A stretch of DNA of 64,000 nt from Aptenodytes patagonicus (taxonomy: Eukaryota > Chordata > Aves > Sphenisciformes > Spheniscidae). Of the stretch, positions 48,415 to 62,572 are shown one piece after another. Within the stretch, counting starts at the first letter, position 1. Each line of letters starts with the position of its first letter. The notes under the pieces are model-generated. The model searched no databases. It saw only the letters and a list, made by a program, of their open reading frames with translations, and was not told where the DNA came from. The position numbers and the translations under genes are program-made. The DNA lies in assembly GCF_965638725.1 (NCBI RefSeq), contig NC_134949.1:127966294-128030293 (forward strand), read 5' to 3'.

Positions 48415-51400
48415 CGGGCTCAAGGACTACAAGTTGCTTTTCTGGATCGTGAGTTCTCTCTCCTCTTAGCTATTTTTAATTTGCATATTGGAGCAACCAC
48501 CTTTCTTCAAGACAAGATGATGTTAGTGATACATATACACAATTCCACTAAGATATAATGGTCAGAGAAAAAATAAGCTATCAGACCTGTTACTATACAA
48601 TACATCTTCTCCCTGACTCGTAACCCTACAATCAGTTGGATCTGTATTTCCTGACAGGTGAGAAAAGGAAGAAAGTTGGACGAAGGATGAAGTTCAGAAA
48701 ATATTTATTATTGTCCTCTAGGAAGGTGTTAAGTATTCATCAACAAAGTGGTGAGCTTCACAGGTAAATGAGGCTAATTAGTAGCCAACACTGTTGTAGT
48801 TGCTGCATTGGACATGGAAACACTGGGAATGGTGGGTCTGAAAATGGAAGCTCAGGATGCCTGGGTGAGAGGAGAAAAAGAAACTGAGGTTAACCAAGGG
48901 TGGTGTAACTTCTCTTGGCTCTTCCTCAGAGGATGATGTTAACTTGTGAGTGAACTGACTGAGCGCCGTGCTGGGCACCTCGCTGAGGGTTTGTACACCT
49001 AGAAGACAAACTCTACAGCAGTGGCTCCTCTGAGTGAGAGGAACCACCTGAATAACATCCTGGGGTTTTCTACGAAGCTACAAAATGCAGTTTGTTGAAC
49101 ATGCTTATAAGCAACTGTTCATCATAAAGTCTTTATAGTCCTGGAACAAAACCTGGGGCCAAACAATGTTATTAATTAACTCACTGATGTAGGAGCTACT
49201 GAACTGAAAGGAGCTAGTCTCTGCCTGAGCTGGTCTCTCTAGGAGCATTGCTCTGTTAAAGCAAAAGTGAAGATGTCTGGGTTTTGTTTGTGGTTTGTTT
49301 TCTTTTAATTGTTGCAAACAGACCTGCAGCTGCAGTTTGTAAGAACTTTTTGAGGAGGGAGGAACTGTTTATAGAACAACTTTCCCTGAGAGTAATTCAC
49401 AGCATGTACCCAGTACTACCTGTGTCCTAACAAAGTATCTCTGATATTCCTGCATGTTCTGGTGGCACCTTTTCTTATGCAAGGAAACAGATAAGTGCAG
49501 TGAATGTAAATAAGAAAAGGAAGAACTGATCCCTTCTCCAGGAGCCCATCTTGGCCTTTTCCATAGTTACCCAGTGAAAAGCACAAAGTACTCATGGAAT
49601 ACTTTTGTACTAGTAAAAAGACTAAGTCCTAGTGGTTCAAGAACTCTTGAACCAGTGACAAAAATAAGGCTGATAGTTGCCTAATATTGCAGGCTTAAAC
49701 CCGCCCCCTCCTCCCAATGGAATTGCCTTCCCAATCCCTGTTTTTTGAAAATATTTACAAAGCTAAAGCCTATGCAGTCTTTTAAACCTATCTCCTCTAG
49801 AATCAGAGCAGAGAGTTTCTAGTTGTATGGCTGTTACAAGCATGAGAATGTTAATGTCCAAGAAACTTCTGTCCATCAAAGATGGACACAAATAGGATCC
49901 TAAATAGGGGCCCCTAAGAGCATCGGTAAGCACTTCATGCTTGTTTTGCTAAGCTGTAAATAATTGTTCCAAGTGGAGAACAGCCATACATAGAGTTAAT
50001 GGGATGTACATACAACATACAGCATAGAGTTGTGTTGAGATGTCCAAGTTACTTTGCCCAGGTGTTGGAGGACTGTAGACTATTGGCTTGATAGCTGAGG
50101 TAGATGTATTTATCATCTGAAGGAAGTATCTTGAACAATCAATTTGTGTAAGTAGGAAAAAGAAGAGTGGGGATCATAAGCACTTCCTGCAGGCCCTCTA
50201 CTCTGGAATGTTTCTCAATCTTAAAGATTTCAGATTTTGTTGTTAATGCTCGGTTCAGATCTAGTTCAGCCAAATAATTCTACAATCTGAAGCACCCGTT
50301 TCAAACATTCTAAGCATGATCGGATCTTTTCTCATTCTTGTCCCACCAGCAAAAGTGCTTTTTCTGTTATCAGTGCAATAGCATTGCATTTTTTACCCCC
50401 ATCTGTAGTCACGACCACACAGGGAGGTGCTGGCTTCTTTTCAAAGTAGCAAGCTTGGGTTTTGGAAGCAAAGAAGGCAACTCCTTTCTTTCAAAGCACT
50501 CTGAAAGACCACTTGTGTTTGCTTCCTATAGATGTGTTTCTGTTCAGAACTGTGGGACAAGAAAGAGGTGGCATCCTCCCCCTTACCCTTTTCCGACAAC
50601 AGTATCCTATTCTTCCTACAGCCGTGTGTGTACAATTAATTTTCACACGTTGCCTGCTCTCTCCTTCAGGTATATGTGGGGAACCTACTGCGAGTTGTTT
50701 CATTGTTAACTGTGTGTGTGACTTGGTGGGGGGACCTGTGTGTGCTTGTTTTCCTTTTTCTGTGGTGGTTCAGTGTCTTGACTATCTTGTTGGAAACTGT
50801 AGGACTTCAACAGAGTTTCTTGTGAATGATTTTTAGGTGAGGGCTGTACTTGGCTGAAGTGCTACTCTTCCAGAATTGGAAGATGACTCTCAGCTCTGTT
50901 TGGGCTATGTTTTTTTTTAAAAAAAATCCAAACCCACCTCCTCCCATTCCTTCTCTCCCCCTTCCCTCAGTGGACTACTTTACAGTAGAAGGGTCTTTTC
51001 CCCTGGAAGAAAGCAGAGGAACAGTGTGAGATAGAAGCCACAATTGCTTATGCTGTCACATTTCTTACTGCAATGTCTTTCTGTGACTTCATTTTCCTAT
51101 TGCAAATCAGCACTGGCAGCCTTGCAAGCCCTCATCTTCACAGGGCACAACTGATCTCTTCTTTTTTTCCCCCCTTTTTCTCCTTTAATATTTTGCTCCA
51201 TAGGGTGTCTGGCTGCTGGCTTATACACTAACATATTTTGAACTGATAATGGCTTAGATTTCATGCACTTCTCAACAGTGACTCTAAGAGCTCTATCACA
51301 GCTGAGGCAGTGAGAAAAGTTTTTGGACCCAAACTCTGTTGGATCCAATTTCTGTTTTGAAACAATAACTTCTGGTGTGCTTTGGGGCAGTAATGTTGCC

Positions 51401-54400
51401 TCAGACAAGTTTGGAGCTGTTAGAGGCAAAAGCCAGCAGAAACCACTGTCCCAAGCCTAGGAAAATCTGGAGAAACCACTTGTCAACTGTTGGGCTAGAC
51501 CACATGGTTCCTCTTCTCCCCTGTAGCACAGAGGTGACTGTTGTGCCAGAGATGGTAGTGTGATTTAGCCCTGCAATGTGGTGATGGAGTTGAGGCAATG
51601 CAACAGGACAAAGAACTCCAGGAGCATATGAGATGTAGCTAAGGATGACCTGGGCTAGTCTGCAGTGGCAACTCAGTGCTAGGAAGGGCCTGAGGTGGAG
51701 CTATAGGAGGTGATTCTGAAAAACAGGTACATTTAACTTATGTACCCCTCACACATCTGATCCTTAAAGTTAGCAAATGCTAATTGCTGTTATGACTTGG
51801 GCAATGTTTGTGTCCCTGCTCTGGCTTTGCTCCTAATTAGCTCACGTAGGCAGTAAAACATTACTTTGTGCAGGACTGCATGAATTGTGGATGCTGGGGG
51901 AGTACAAGCACAATGTAAGCCTGGCCGTTATCTGAGATACCCATGCTATCGCTCAATAGTGTTTCTTGTTGTTACTGCTGGAGATGAAGAACTAAGTTAG
52001 ACTTGCATGATCCAGCAGGGCACTTCTTATTTGGGCAAGAGCTGCAGAGTGTAACTCTCATGTTTGTCTTAAACACAAGGAAAGAAATAACTAGATCAGA
52101 GAGACTAGGAAGTCCAACTGATGTTACTACAACAGCAATACAGATGATATTACAAAGGATGCCCGAAGAACAGAGAGTTATCAGCAGTCAAGCTGGAAAT
52201 GCTTTGTGCTGGATGTTGTATTCCCTAGTAGAATGGCTGTGTCAAGGGAAGACAAACTGTTGTTCCATAATTGCTGGAAGAAAACTGCACAGAAGGGCAT
52301 GGAACAGGCAAATGGGTTCTGGCATGGATTCTCTAATGTCTCCTGCTGTTAATGCTTTTGCTCTCTAACACAGGTTCTCTGGACTCTTACAAGAGCTGAC
52401 TTTACAGGGCTGTCTTGGTTTCTGTCTTTTCTCTTGCCTTGAGAACAGTGCTAACAATCTCCTCTGTTTTTTTTTTTTTTGTTGTTTTTTTTTTTGCTTA
52501 TTTTTGAAAGACTTGTCAAAGGGCTACAAGGGATGTTGGGGAGAAGAGGGAGGAATTAGGGAGGTGCTTTGCTTGATCACATAAGCCTTACTTTTCTCAA
52601 GAAACCGGGTTGTGAACTGTTAATTGCATCTTCATACAATTGGCTGATACTGATCTTTCTGGATTGTGAGAGAATAGAAAAGATAAGCCAGTCTTTGAAC
52701 TTAAAGATGACAACCCAATATGCAAATTGATTATCGCTCCCAAGAACTATGTGGGGGATGAGAGTCCTACAAGTTGCTGGTTTTCAAGTGGTCTGTAGTT
52801 TGCTTTTCCAAGGTGATATAGTTCAGTGATAATGGAGCTCTGGTAGCGAATTGTTTCATTTCCTCAAAGGGAGCTTACTTCAGCTGTAGCCGTGTAACCT
52901 TTCACCAGTTACTATGTTTAGTATCAGAGAGTGTAATGCTTGTCATTTGAAAGTAGGACATAGGTGAAAGTAAGCTGGAGAATTAATACCTGAAAGCAAC
53001 CAGGTGGTGTCAAGTTTATGAATGCTACACAGATGTCTTGTGTTGTAATAGCATCTGATGGTCACTTGGTAGTGGACAATAGGGTCATCTTGAGGGTTGT
53101 GGTGGGGGTCACTTTAGATATGGCCCTGGGCCCAAACAAAGCACCTTAGCAATGAGTCACTAGATGAACTTTGTACAACTCTGTTACGAAGGCAACTTGC
53201 TGGCTAGGTAGGCAGGCTACACCTACGCTAGGAGAGCAGTGCACGGGTAGCTGCTGTCATCTCTTTTCTGTAATTGAGTCCACCAAACTTAACCTTTCTC
53301 AGTGTCAGAGATGCTGAACAGAACTTTTATGTTCATGCTGTTTTAAGCATGTTGGTAAGTAATGACTTGAAAAGAAAGAGGAGCAGCTTGTGCAAAACCA
53401 CAAGCTTTCATATGCTGTGAAAGATCAGCCTGGCCTCTCTGCGGTTCTACACTTTCAATATAGGAAACCCCCTGTGAAAGTTTAGGCAAACTTAGTTTTA
53501 CGGTATATTTTCAACTAGCCCCAAAGTAGAAGTTGAGAGTGTGAAATGCACATCCCAAATAAGGCTTGCAAATTCAGCAGTGCATTGCACTGACCTACAG
53601 TTTGGTTTCTAGGCCTCACCTTTCCTTATTGAGAAGGTAAGCTTTGTGAATGGATTAGATTATCAGCCTCAGGAATGATAGGTACAGTCAAACACCTTTG
53701 CAATCAGTGAACTGATCTAAAGCAAAATAATTTGAAATTTTGTAGGGATTTAGTCCTGCACGATGGGGCTCTGCACTGAGCCCCTGGTTCTGCAAATAGC
53801 AGCCTCCTTCAGGCACAGGAGGCAGCTGCCTAGGGCACTGGTCTGCAAGGAGCAGCTAGAGTCTGAGGAAGGAGCAGCCGCCAAGGTGGAAGGATCGGCA
53901 GCTTGCTGTTTGGGGAGAAGGTGGTAGAAGACGGAGACAGCTTCTCCGCAATCTTACTTTACCCCTTCCCATCCCTTCCTCCTCCCCTTTGCTCTGTAGT
54001 GGCAGGAGCGACTGAGCCCTTTCCTTTCCAAAACAGCAACATTTACCTTCACTCGTGTTGTTGAGAAGTCTTGACAGTGCTCTAGCTGAAGAACCCCTCA
54101 TGACATCTCCCTGCTCCCACCACACACACTTATCTCCCTTGAATGCTTGCTCTTTCCCTTCCATTGACTAAGACCTTGTGAAATACCTTCTGATGGCATC
54201 TCACATCAGGGTTTTTTCCCCAGGATGATCCAGACCCAGTAGCTCCTTCTGCAATGGCTGAACAGGCTGCAGCTCCACTAGCTGTAATCTAGTAGCTCTG
54301 GGTAGCCAGAGGAGCTGGTTCAGTCTCTACAGTGCCATAACAAAGATACAAGCTCTTCTGCACAGTAGCAGGTGCCAGTGGCACATCTGTTTTGGCATCC

Positions 54401-57400
54401 TTCAAGCTCTTGGCTGGAGTTGTACACAAGTGATGAGGGTTTGCATCACCTAGATAATAACTGTTCTTTGGAAATCCAGGAATATGTGGGTTGGAGCATT
54501 AGAGTGATTAGGTCTGTGCCACTGATTTTGGAAATGCTATTAAGCGTGTGTTGTTCAGCAGCAAACTGCTACTTGGGCAGCTTGGAGTATAAAGGGCACA
54601 AAGATGCGCTGTATTGTTCCAGCAATATAAAAAAATAAAGATGTGTGTGAGTGGAAACCTCTGATAATACCATCTCAGAACTCTGCATCCTTGGATATCT
54701 TCTCCAAGAATGTCAGACAACCAATATAATTGGGGAGGCCACCCATAACTGAGCAGATGGTTATGACTATGTAGTTGCAGGGCCAGTCTTCTCAAATGTT
54801 TCTCTGTCCACATGACCTAGAGCCATGACATAAACATTGGGCATCCTAGTTGTGATAATCCTTAAAAACTGTTTACTCTCAAGCTCTTTTGATAGTCTCT
54901 GCTTTAGTGATCTCTTAAGGTGCATATTTACACGAATCGGAGACAGAGACAAGATCTTATCTTTCTGTCATATCATACACATTCTGAGAACAGCAAACAC
55001 CAGTGAATAGCCCTGCTTTCCATAAGTGAGGGCAAGACATGTAAAATACCAGCTGAAAGGATTGTCTTTGGGTTTCTCTAACTAAGAACTCCTGTTACAC
55101 TTGTTTAAAAAAAGACTACTTTATTTAGTTCTTGCAGAAGATCCATTTAAAATCATAGGTCAAATACTCTGCACGTGGATAAATACTACTTTAGAGTATA
55201 GAGGCATGGGCATATATAGGTATATCTGGCTAGGTTCTCTGGCACCTTGTAGCATGCTGTGGATATTTTGTTAGGATTGAATGGTTGTCCAGTCTTGCAT
55301 GTCTCAAAGTACTTTATGAGTGTTTTTCTGATACAGTCAAACCCTCCTAAAACACAATATTACTCAATGCACGGCTGTTACTGCTAGAGTAAACAACTGA
55401 TTTTCTGCTTTGCCATCAGATTCTAGGGAAGTAGACCCTTCTAGGGAGATGTCTAACAAAGCTGTAGCCAGGAGGATTTTTGTCACTGTAATATGCCACT
55501 TGCTTTTAGTCTTGACAGATGTAGCAGCTGAGTGAGTCTTCCTAATGCTGCTGGGAAGAGATGTGCTGCCTGGGCCACCCCTGCTTCCCACAGGTGAGCT
55601 GCCTGAATCCACATCCTTTCTTGCTACTAACACTTCATGAAAACCCATCTTTTGGAGGTAGCCAAAGCCTGAGTTCTGAGTATTTGTGGTAATGTATGAC
55701 AAGACTTGGGGCCTCAGAAATTACTAAGCTTGGAGTTAAAACTATACAGAAACTTTGATTTGGAAAGACGGGATTCTTTCTCCCATTTGTATTTGCTTAC
55801 TAGTAAAAATAGCTGATGCATTCAATGAGAAGTTGATTGGTCTTTGATGGGAATGTGGAGATTACCTACTGCTTACTCAAGCTGCATCTTGTAATTTCAG
55901 TTGGGGAAGTTGGGAGAAGAGTGTTTAATGGGACTTGGTGTGCAATTTACTGCATACCGAACTTTCACAGGAAAAGGGATATGATGTCCTCAGAGAGGAA
56001 AGTGCAAAGTGATAATTGATTAGGTATGGCATTGTACTTAGCTTACCGGCAGCTGCCAAACATCTTGAGGATTCATTATAATGCAGGCAAACAAAATACT
56101 TTGTTTGGATCTTTAGAGCACTATTAAATGCCATTAAACGTTACAGCTGCCCTTTCTGTAGACACAAATGTCTGTTTGTGAGAATGTGTAACGGAACAAG
56201 CTCTTTTCTCCTCTCCTTGCTGACATGTTTGTGGAGAGTTAACTAGCAATTATTAGGTGGGTTGGTACTGTGCTTCAACTGATAATGGCTAAACAAATTA
56301 GAAGCTTATGGGCTCAACACAAGAGAGAAATAATTCATAGAAAGTACTCAAACTAAAACTTCGAATGGCCTAGTTTTCAAGCGCTTCCTCTGAGCACTCA
56401 TGGAAGTCTTCTCTAGATGTTAACATGCTGATCTCATGCCTGCAGTTCAAAGCCCTTACATAACTAATGAGGCTCTTCAATTCCCATCTGGTAGTCGGAA
56501 GGGGATGTATCTTACAATGCCTCAGATTTTGAGGACCTCAAAGCTGACCTTGGGGCTTCTAGGACTGTTTATTTAGAGGACTGAACTAAAAATGCTACAT
56601 GTTGGTCTTTCTTAATCCTTCATCCAAGCTGTAAACAGTCATATGAGAGACAAAACTGAGGTGGCAGCTGGAGAAGGACAGTGAACTCCTTAGAGCAGCT
56701 CTGAAGTGAAACACAGAGGTTTTAGGAACTGAAGCAACCCTATTTCTAAGCAGTTGTTCAGGGGAGGCAAAATGTCTGAGGATTAGCTTTGCAGCCTTGC
56801 AGCCCCCCAGGCTCTGGAGCCAGCCGAGATGAAATACTTGCCCTGGCCTAAACAGGGTAAGTCATGGGGTGTCTCTGATCTGTACCTTGCTGGCAGTGAG
56901 CTGATGGTGGTCTTAGCCGTGACTTGTGTTACCTCAGCTGTGCCCTATTTCTTACAGTTCCTCCACTGCAAAATCTCCTGTACCATGGGCTGCAAATGCA
57001 AGGAGGATTGGAGCTGAAGCAGCACTTTTACATCCCCTGGAGATGACCCTTGAAACAAGGACTCTTTCTGGGTAGAAACTTGTTTATGCCTCTCTCAACA
57101 CAGAAGAAAAGTAAGGGAAAATGGGGACCAAGACAATAAAACTGAATTTTAATCAAGGCTATGCTAACTTGGATCCTTCTCTCCCTTCTTCTGAGGTGTG
57201 GAACAGATCTGTAGTTGGGGTGAGGTAGGGACACACTGCCAACCGTGTCAAGCCAGAAGAGTTGCACTGGCTTAGAACAGCTTGTGCATGTCACTTTGCA
57301 TCTGAATCAAGATGTTCAGCTTCAGCTGTGAAAGCAGTATTCAGAAGACACCTGTAAATTAATATAGTGGCTTCATACTATGACCACCATGAAAGTTGCA

Positions 57401-60400
57401 GCTGTAGTTAGGTACTCAAAAGGTGAAATTAATTGTGTGGAGGATAATCTTTGAGGACAGAAGTTTCCCATGAGGAAATTCAAAGATTCCCCAGCCAGAC
57501 CTACCATACATCCCTGCTAACTCTTTAATTAGGTATTTTGCTTTTGGTTTGAGAATATTAAGGCTTCATCCAGACCATGGATGGCCACATCCTAGTGCCA
57601 TAAAAGGAGTCTGTGCTCAGCAAGGTGCTGCTGCTCTCTTTGGCCTTAATGGACCCTAACTGTGGGCCCAAGAGCTGTTTATGGAGTTAGCTTTCCCCAG
57701 AGTATACTTACTGGGTGGGTGACAATGCTCTAGTACAAATGAACACACTCTTTTCCACTTCATTCGCTCCTCTGTGAGGAGCGAAAAAATGGGGGGAGGA
57801 GGTAGTAAAATTAGTGTTACGGTATAGGGACTTACATGAGTTTTAGTCACAGATGAAATGCTGACCCCTGACTCTCTAGCTTGGCACAGCTATTTCCCAG
57901 CCTGTCTTGCAGAGGAGACCTTTCCAGGGAAACCTTTTATCCTCAAAGTTTTTTTTATTTTTTTTTTCTCCCTCTCTCCCAGCAGAGGACTTGGAAAATA
58001 CAAGAGATGCAGCACAACAGGGGTACCCCAGGGAGCTCTCATTCCCATCCTCTCAACTGCATGTTGTTGCAGCCTTTCTTGTCAGGAAAGACTCCTTCCT
58101 CATGTCAAACAAAAAATCACTCTCTAAAAGAAAATAAGTTTTGCTATAGGAAACAGCAGAAGCTCTAATAGCTTCTACTCTATAGATCCTAGCACAAAGG
58201 GGCCTCAAATTCCTACAGGGTCACACTCTGCTTTCAAAAATCTCTTGGAAATATAACTCTAATGCAGTTGCTGCAGGATGTGCAGATGTCTGAGCCAGCT
58301 TTTAAGTCACCGCTGTGCATTTTGCTAACAGATGAGTAGTGTGTGGCAGCACAGGAGTTGGAGGACGCAGCAGTTAGTGTGGTTAGCCTGTGCCAAACAC
58401 TGTGCTGCCCCAGGCAGCTGGCTGCAGCACTGCTAACTAACTCTAATTCTGCCAGCTGCAAGGAAAACTTAGCTTGCAGCCTGAGTAGTCAGAAGCATTG
58501 CTATGGGTGATTGAGTGAGGAGTGCATGGGATTGAATTAATCATGGAATGGCCCTTGCTGGATATGCGGTAGAGCTGGAAAAGTGGTGACACTCCCTGTC
58601 ACCATCTCCTCTCATCTCTTGGGTTTCACAAATGCTCCTGGGCATCTTTTTTCTTTTTGTCTTTTTTCCTTTGGAAGTCCTAAATGTGTATTTCTGGTGG
58701 GTGGAGGGAAAGAATGTGGCTATTAGACAGATTCCCTTATAATAGCTATTTAAGAGATATGTCCTTGTCTGGATAGTAAAGTGCATTTGGGTAAAAGGAA
58801 ATTATCTCCTTTCAAGAAGTAAGTTTATGGTAACTGCAAGAGACAGCAGCTGCAAGACAAGTGTGTTTTGGCTGCAGTTCAGTGTTTTTTGCACTGTTAG
58901 TTTGCTGTAATGGGGAAGAAAAAGACAATGCCAGCTTCTCCAAAGCTGGGTAGCTGGAACATGCTGAGTCTGCAGATGTACACAATAGTCAGTTTGCATG
59001 CATGCAAGGATGCAGGAGGCAAAATGCAGCAACTCCCTACGGACCCTGTAAATCTACTCTTTAAAAGGAACAACCAAATTTAAGCTGGGCTGCCTCAGCA
59101 AGGGAGCTGTAGGGAGTTCTGGATGCTCTTCCCTTTCCTGATGTCAAAATAAAATAATCCTCTTATCAGAAACGATGGCAAGGAACAGCTTGGCTCTAGC
59201 TCAGACAGCTCTCTAACTGTGGTGACAGCTGACCTTGCTCTGGCAAGGAAAGGAGCTGAAAGCAAGTTTGCTTTTACAAAAAACTTCGGGCTCAGAACTT
59301 AAGCACGTGGCAATGTGGAACACAGAGAAACTCATATGTTAGGAAATGACATCTGGGAAGCCAGAGGTGAAGAGATACTTCAAACGCACTTAGTTGTAGA
59401 GTCCAAATGTATTTCTCAACTAACTAACTTTATTCATAAACTGAGGGAGAAAAAAATCAAGCAAATAGCAGTCTCTTTCACCTCATTGTGCCTAGTCTTT
59501 CCAGCCACCTTGCAAGGAAATTTTAAATGAAATAAAATCATACAGAAAACTGCACATTAATATATACACAAGGAGGTGTGAGATGAAAATACCTGCATGC
59601 AAAACTAGTTATAGAAATAATTTTAAAAATTAAAAAACTAGTGTTCTCTGGATGAATAATTTGCCTATTTTTTCCATCCTCCCCACTCTTCATTAAAGTT
59701 GCACTCTTCAACTACACCAAGCAAAAGTGAAATTACACCAGTCACCAGCACTCTTTGTTTATAGAACAGAAGTGAATTCAGAGTGAAACTTTGGTAAACT
59801 GCGGTAACTGAAACTGAAATACTTGAAACAAATCCTTGCAAATGACACCAAGTCCTGTGGTTTCCATCCACTGCAGGTGCTTTCCTTCAGGATGCTACTG
59901 AGTGCTCTTACTGTTGTGCTGCATTAATGCCCGCTACACTCAGTAGGTGGGCTGGGTGCCTGGGTGTGTTGAATGAATAATTCTGCTTTCCAGGGGTATA
60001 TTGCTATACGGATGCTGCAGTCATAGATTTTGGTGTTAGCTCTTGATGCCTTTGTAGATCTGTGCAAACGGCATTTTACTCCTCTCGAAGTCTTGCTTAC
60101 GCATTGTCCTGTCTGCTAACAGAGCAAGCCTCTTGCTGAAAGGGCATAGTTGAGCCACCTTCACTTACACTAAGAGTAAAGGGTCCAGAGGATGTGGTAA
60201 AACAAATCATATACAGGCAACGTTTGCTGGAGTTTATGCACAAGCCTTAGCAAGGCAGGAGGCTGCCAACACGGGTTCGAGGGCTTCCCTCCCACACACA
60301 CCTGCAAGGAGGTGGACCCTCTGAGACAGTGGCTGAACTGAAGTAGTATCTGTTGCCGAAGGTGCTTTTATGTTGTAACTAGAAAAGCTGTGGTGGGTTG

Positions 60401-62114
60401 AGCTTTTCTGCTGTTCATGAGGGAATTTTTTCCTGTGGTTGCATTAAAAGCAAAACCAAAAAGTGGTAACCCACAGATGGGGGATTAAAAGAAAGTATGG
60501 CTTTAAGACAGTTGGCTCTGGGATGTTAAGACATCTTAACTGAACTTAGACTGCGGTCACATCCCTTGTAAGAAGTTGTGTAGTTTAACATGCACAAAGT
60601 CAGAGCAAGTCTTCCATGCCTGGAAACTGTCTAGCTTGGAGTCCTTGAGCTAGCTATGTATTTATTGTTTGTAAACTGTTGTGCTGGGGAGGCAGAGTTG
60701 TTCTGAGCAATCTGCATTCCTAGGGGTTGATAGGCACATGGACACCTCTGCAGTTTAGGACTTGTATATATTCTAGTCCATCTAGAATAGATTATATTTT
60801 CTCCAATTCATGATTTTTTTTCTTTTTTAATTTTCTTTACCCCTTGTCCCTTACTCAGCAGGCATCTTGAAAACGATTAACGATTAAGGGCGATACACTT
60901 TCTTCCTTCGGTCTTATTGGGTACCTCCTTGAAGACACTGTCCTAGTACCAGCCATTTATTTTATTCTGTTACGGATGACTTTAGCAACTAGCATAGGGA
61001 CAGACTGGTAGAAAAGTCTGGTGGTTGGAATCAGAGTTTAGAAAAAAGAAAATACAGAGAAAATAGAGGGAAAAGCAGCTGAGAGAACAACGAAATCTGA
61101 AATTAGCTACAGCCATAAAATGGACATTCCTTTTAGTGATGCTGAAGGTGGCTGTAGCTTTATTTGTTCAGTACTCTGTGTGACCGGGAAGGAAAAGGAA
61201 AACTTAAAGAGAAAAATACCCAAACAAAAAAAACCCAAACCCAAACCCCCACCATCAAAACCAATCTCTCCTTTCTCCCTCCCAGCAATAAACCCAGTTA
61301 AAAACCCAAGCTAGTGTGAGTTATGGTATGCCTCTGCTAACCACCATAGGTGGTATGGGTGCCTCGGGCCAGGGCTGAGGGTGTCCACGCAGCCCTGTGC
61401 TGTGCTGATCTGAGCTCCTCTCCCAGGCCAGGAGCAGCAGAGCCCTGTGAGTGTGGTGGGGAGCTGCAATTAGTAACTCCTCATCAACACAGGGAATTCA
61501 TGCCAGTGCAACGTGGAGGCAGTGGCACTTCTCCAGACCCTGTTAGCACAGGCACCTCTGCACCATGCCTTGCCATGTGGTTAAGATGTGCATGAAAGTG
61601 CTGAGGTGCTGCTTTAAAGACATATGGGCAGATGTGAACTGAAATCAATGACTGGAAGTCTCTGAGGCTCAGGCTGCTTTGAAAAATCTGACCGCAGGTA
61701 CATCTGCAATGTGTATACATCCCCATGTGCCTCTGAAAATTGTCAGTGTTCAATGAGGTATTTCACTGAATATATGTTCACATTCAGTATGTGTGTCTAT
61801 GTATATTTAATGGACTATGGCAGAAAAGTATCTCATTGTTCAGAGGCTTTTCCTCTCCTCCTTTCTCTTGCCTGTTGAAACAAAGCTCTGACCATTGACG
61901 TGTGCCTTCAGTGTCCCATCACCTGGACTGGACTGCTACTTTCTGTGTGTGTTTAGGAATGCTCAGCTTCCGCAGGGGGCGGCTGGCTCTATGGGCTCCT
62001 CGTCCTGAGTGGGAAGGAAGGCTGTAACGCAGTTCAGAGAAGGAATGTAACTGGGGGTGTGAGAGACAGAAACCAGCTCAACTTTTTCAAAGGATTCTTA
62101 AATACTAACAATAA

Positions 62115-62572
62115 AAACATAGAATGGGTTGGAAGGGACCCTTAAAGATCATGTAGTCTAACCCCCCTGCCACGGGCAGGGATGTCTTCCACTAGATCAG
62201 GTTGCTTAAAGCCCCATCCAACCTGATCTTGAACACTTCCAATGATGGGACATTCACAACTTCTCTGGGCAACCTCTTCCAGTGTCTCACCACCCTCATC
62301 ACAACAAATGTCTTATGTCCAATCTAAAGCTACCCTCTTTCAGTTTAAAACCATTGCCCCTTGTCCTGTCGCTACAGGCCCTAGTAAAAAGTTTCTTTCC
62401 ATCTTTCTTATAAGGCCCCCTTTAAGTACTGATAGGCTGCAATAAGGTCTCCCCAGAGTCTTCTCTTCTCCAGGCTGAACAGCCCCAACTCTCTGAGCCT
62501 TTCTTCAGAGGAGAGGTGCTCCAGCCCACTGACTATTTTTGTGGACCTCCTCTGGACCTGCTCCAACAAACC
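62115..62572 (-). mobile_element. CR1 LINE 3' fragment (about 460 bp), older copy
   Basis: In reverse orientation it begins CATAGAATGGGTTGGAAGGG and passes through CCCCCTGCCACGGGCAGGG, CCCCATCCAACCTGATCTTG, CCACCCTCATCACAACAAAT, CATTGCCCCTTGTCCTGTC and AGGCTGAACAGCCCCAACTC. It ends near CTCTGGACCTGCTCCAAC. It covers the 3' UTR and the end of ORF2, with substitutions and stops throughout, so it is an old truncated insertion. Confidence 0.95.

Larger units (their letters stand above)
36315..62114. other. About 26 kb of gene-poor sequence
   Basis: No recognised coding exon, RNA gene or CR1 copy was found. The interval holds ordinary low-complexity runs (T runs near 42781 and 52467, a C run near 43521), an inverted repeat near 40052 and a palindrome at 48392. 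The longest open frames (47216-47686, 156 codons; 52003-52368, 121 codons) begin at TTG, lack family motifs and look like chance. The leader exon of ICOSLG could lie here. In human the following genes are DNMT3L, AIRE and PFKL; none is visible. Confidence 0.55.

Noticed and set aside
52003-52368. 121-codon open frame
   Set aside because: It starts at TTG and has no family resemblance, promoter or polyadenylation context.
57858-58127. GVPQGALIPIL string resembling a reverse-transcriptase motif
   Set aside because: No CR1-like sequence flanks it on either side at the DNA level, so the short match is best explained by chance.
60260-60300. GGTTCGAG string resembling a tRNA T-loop
   Set aside because: The bases on either side do not pair as a T stem, and no acceptor stem or anticodon arm can be drawn upstream.
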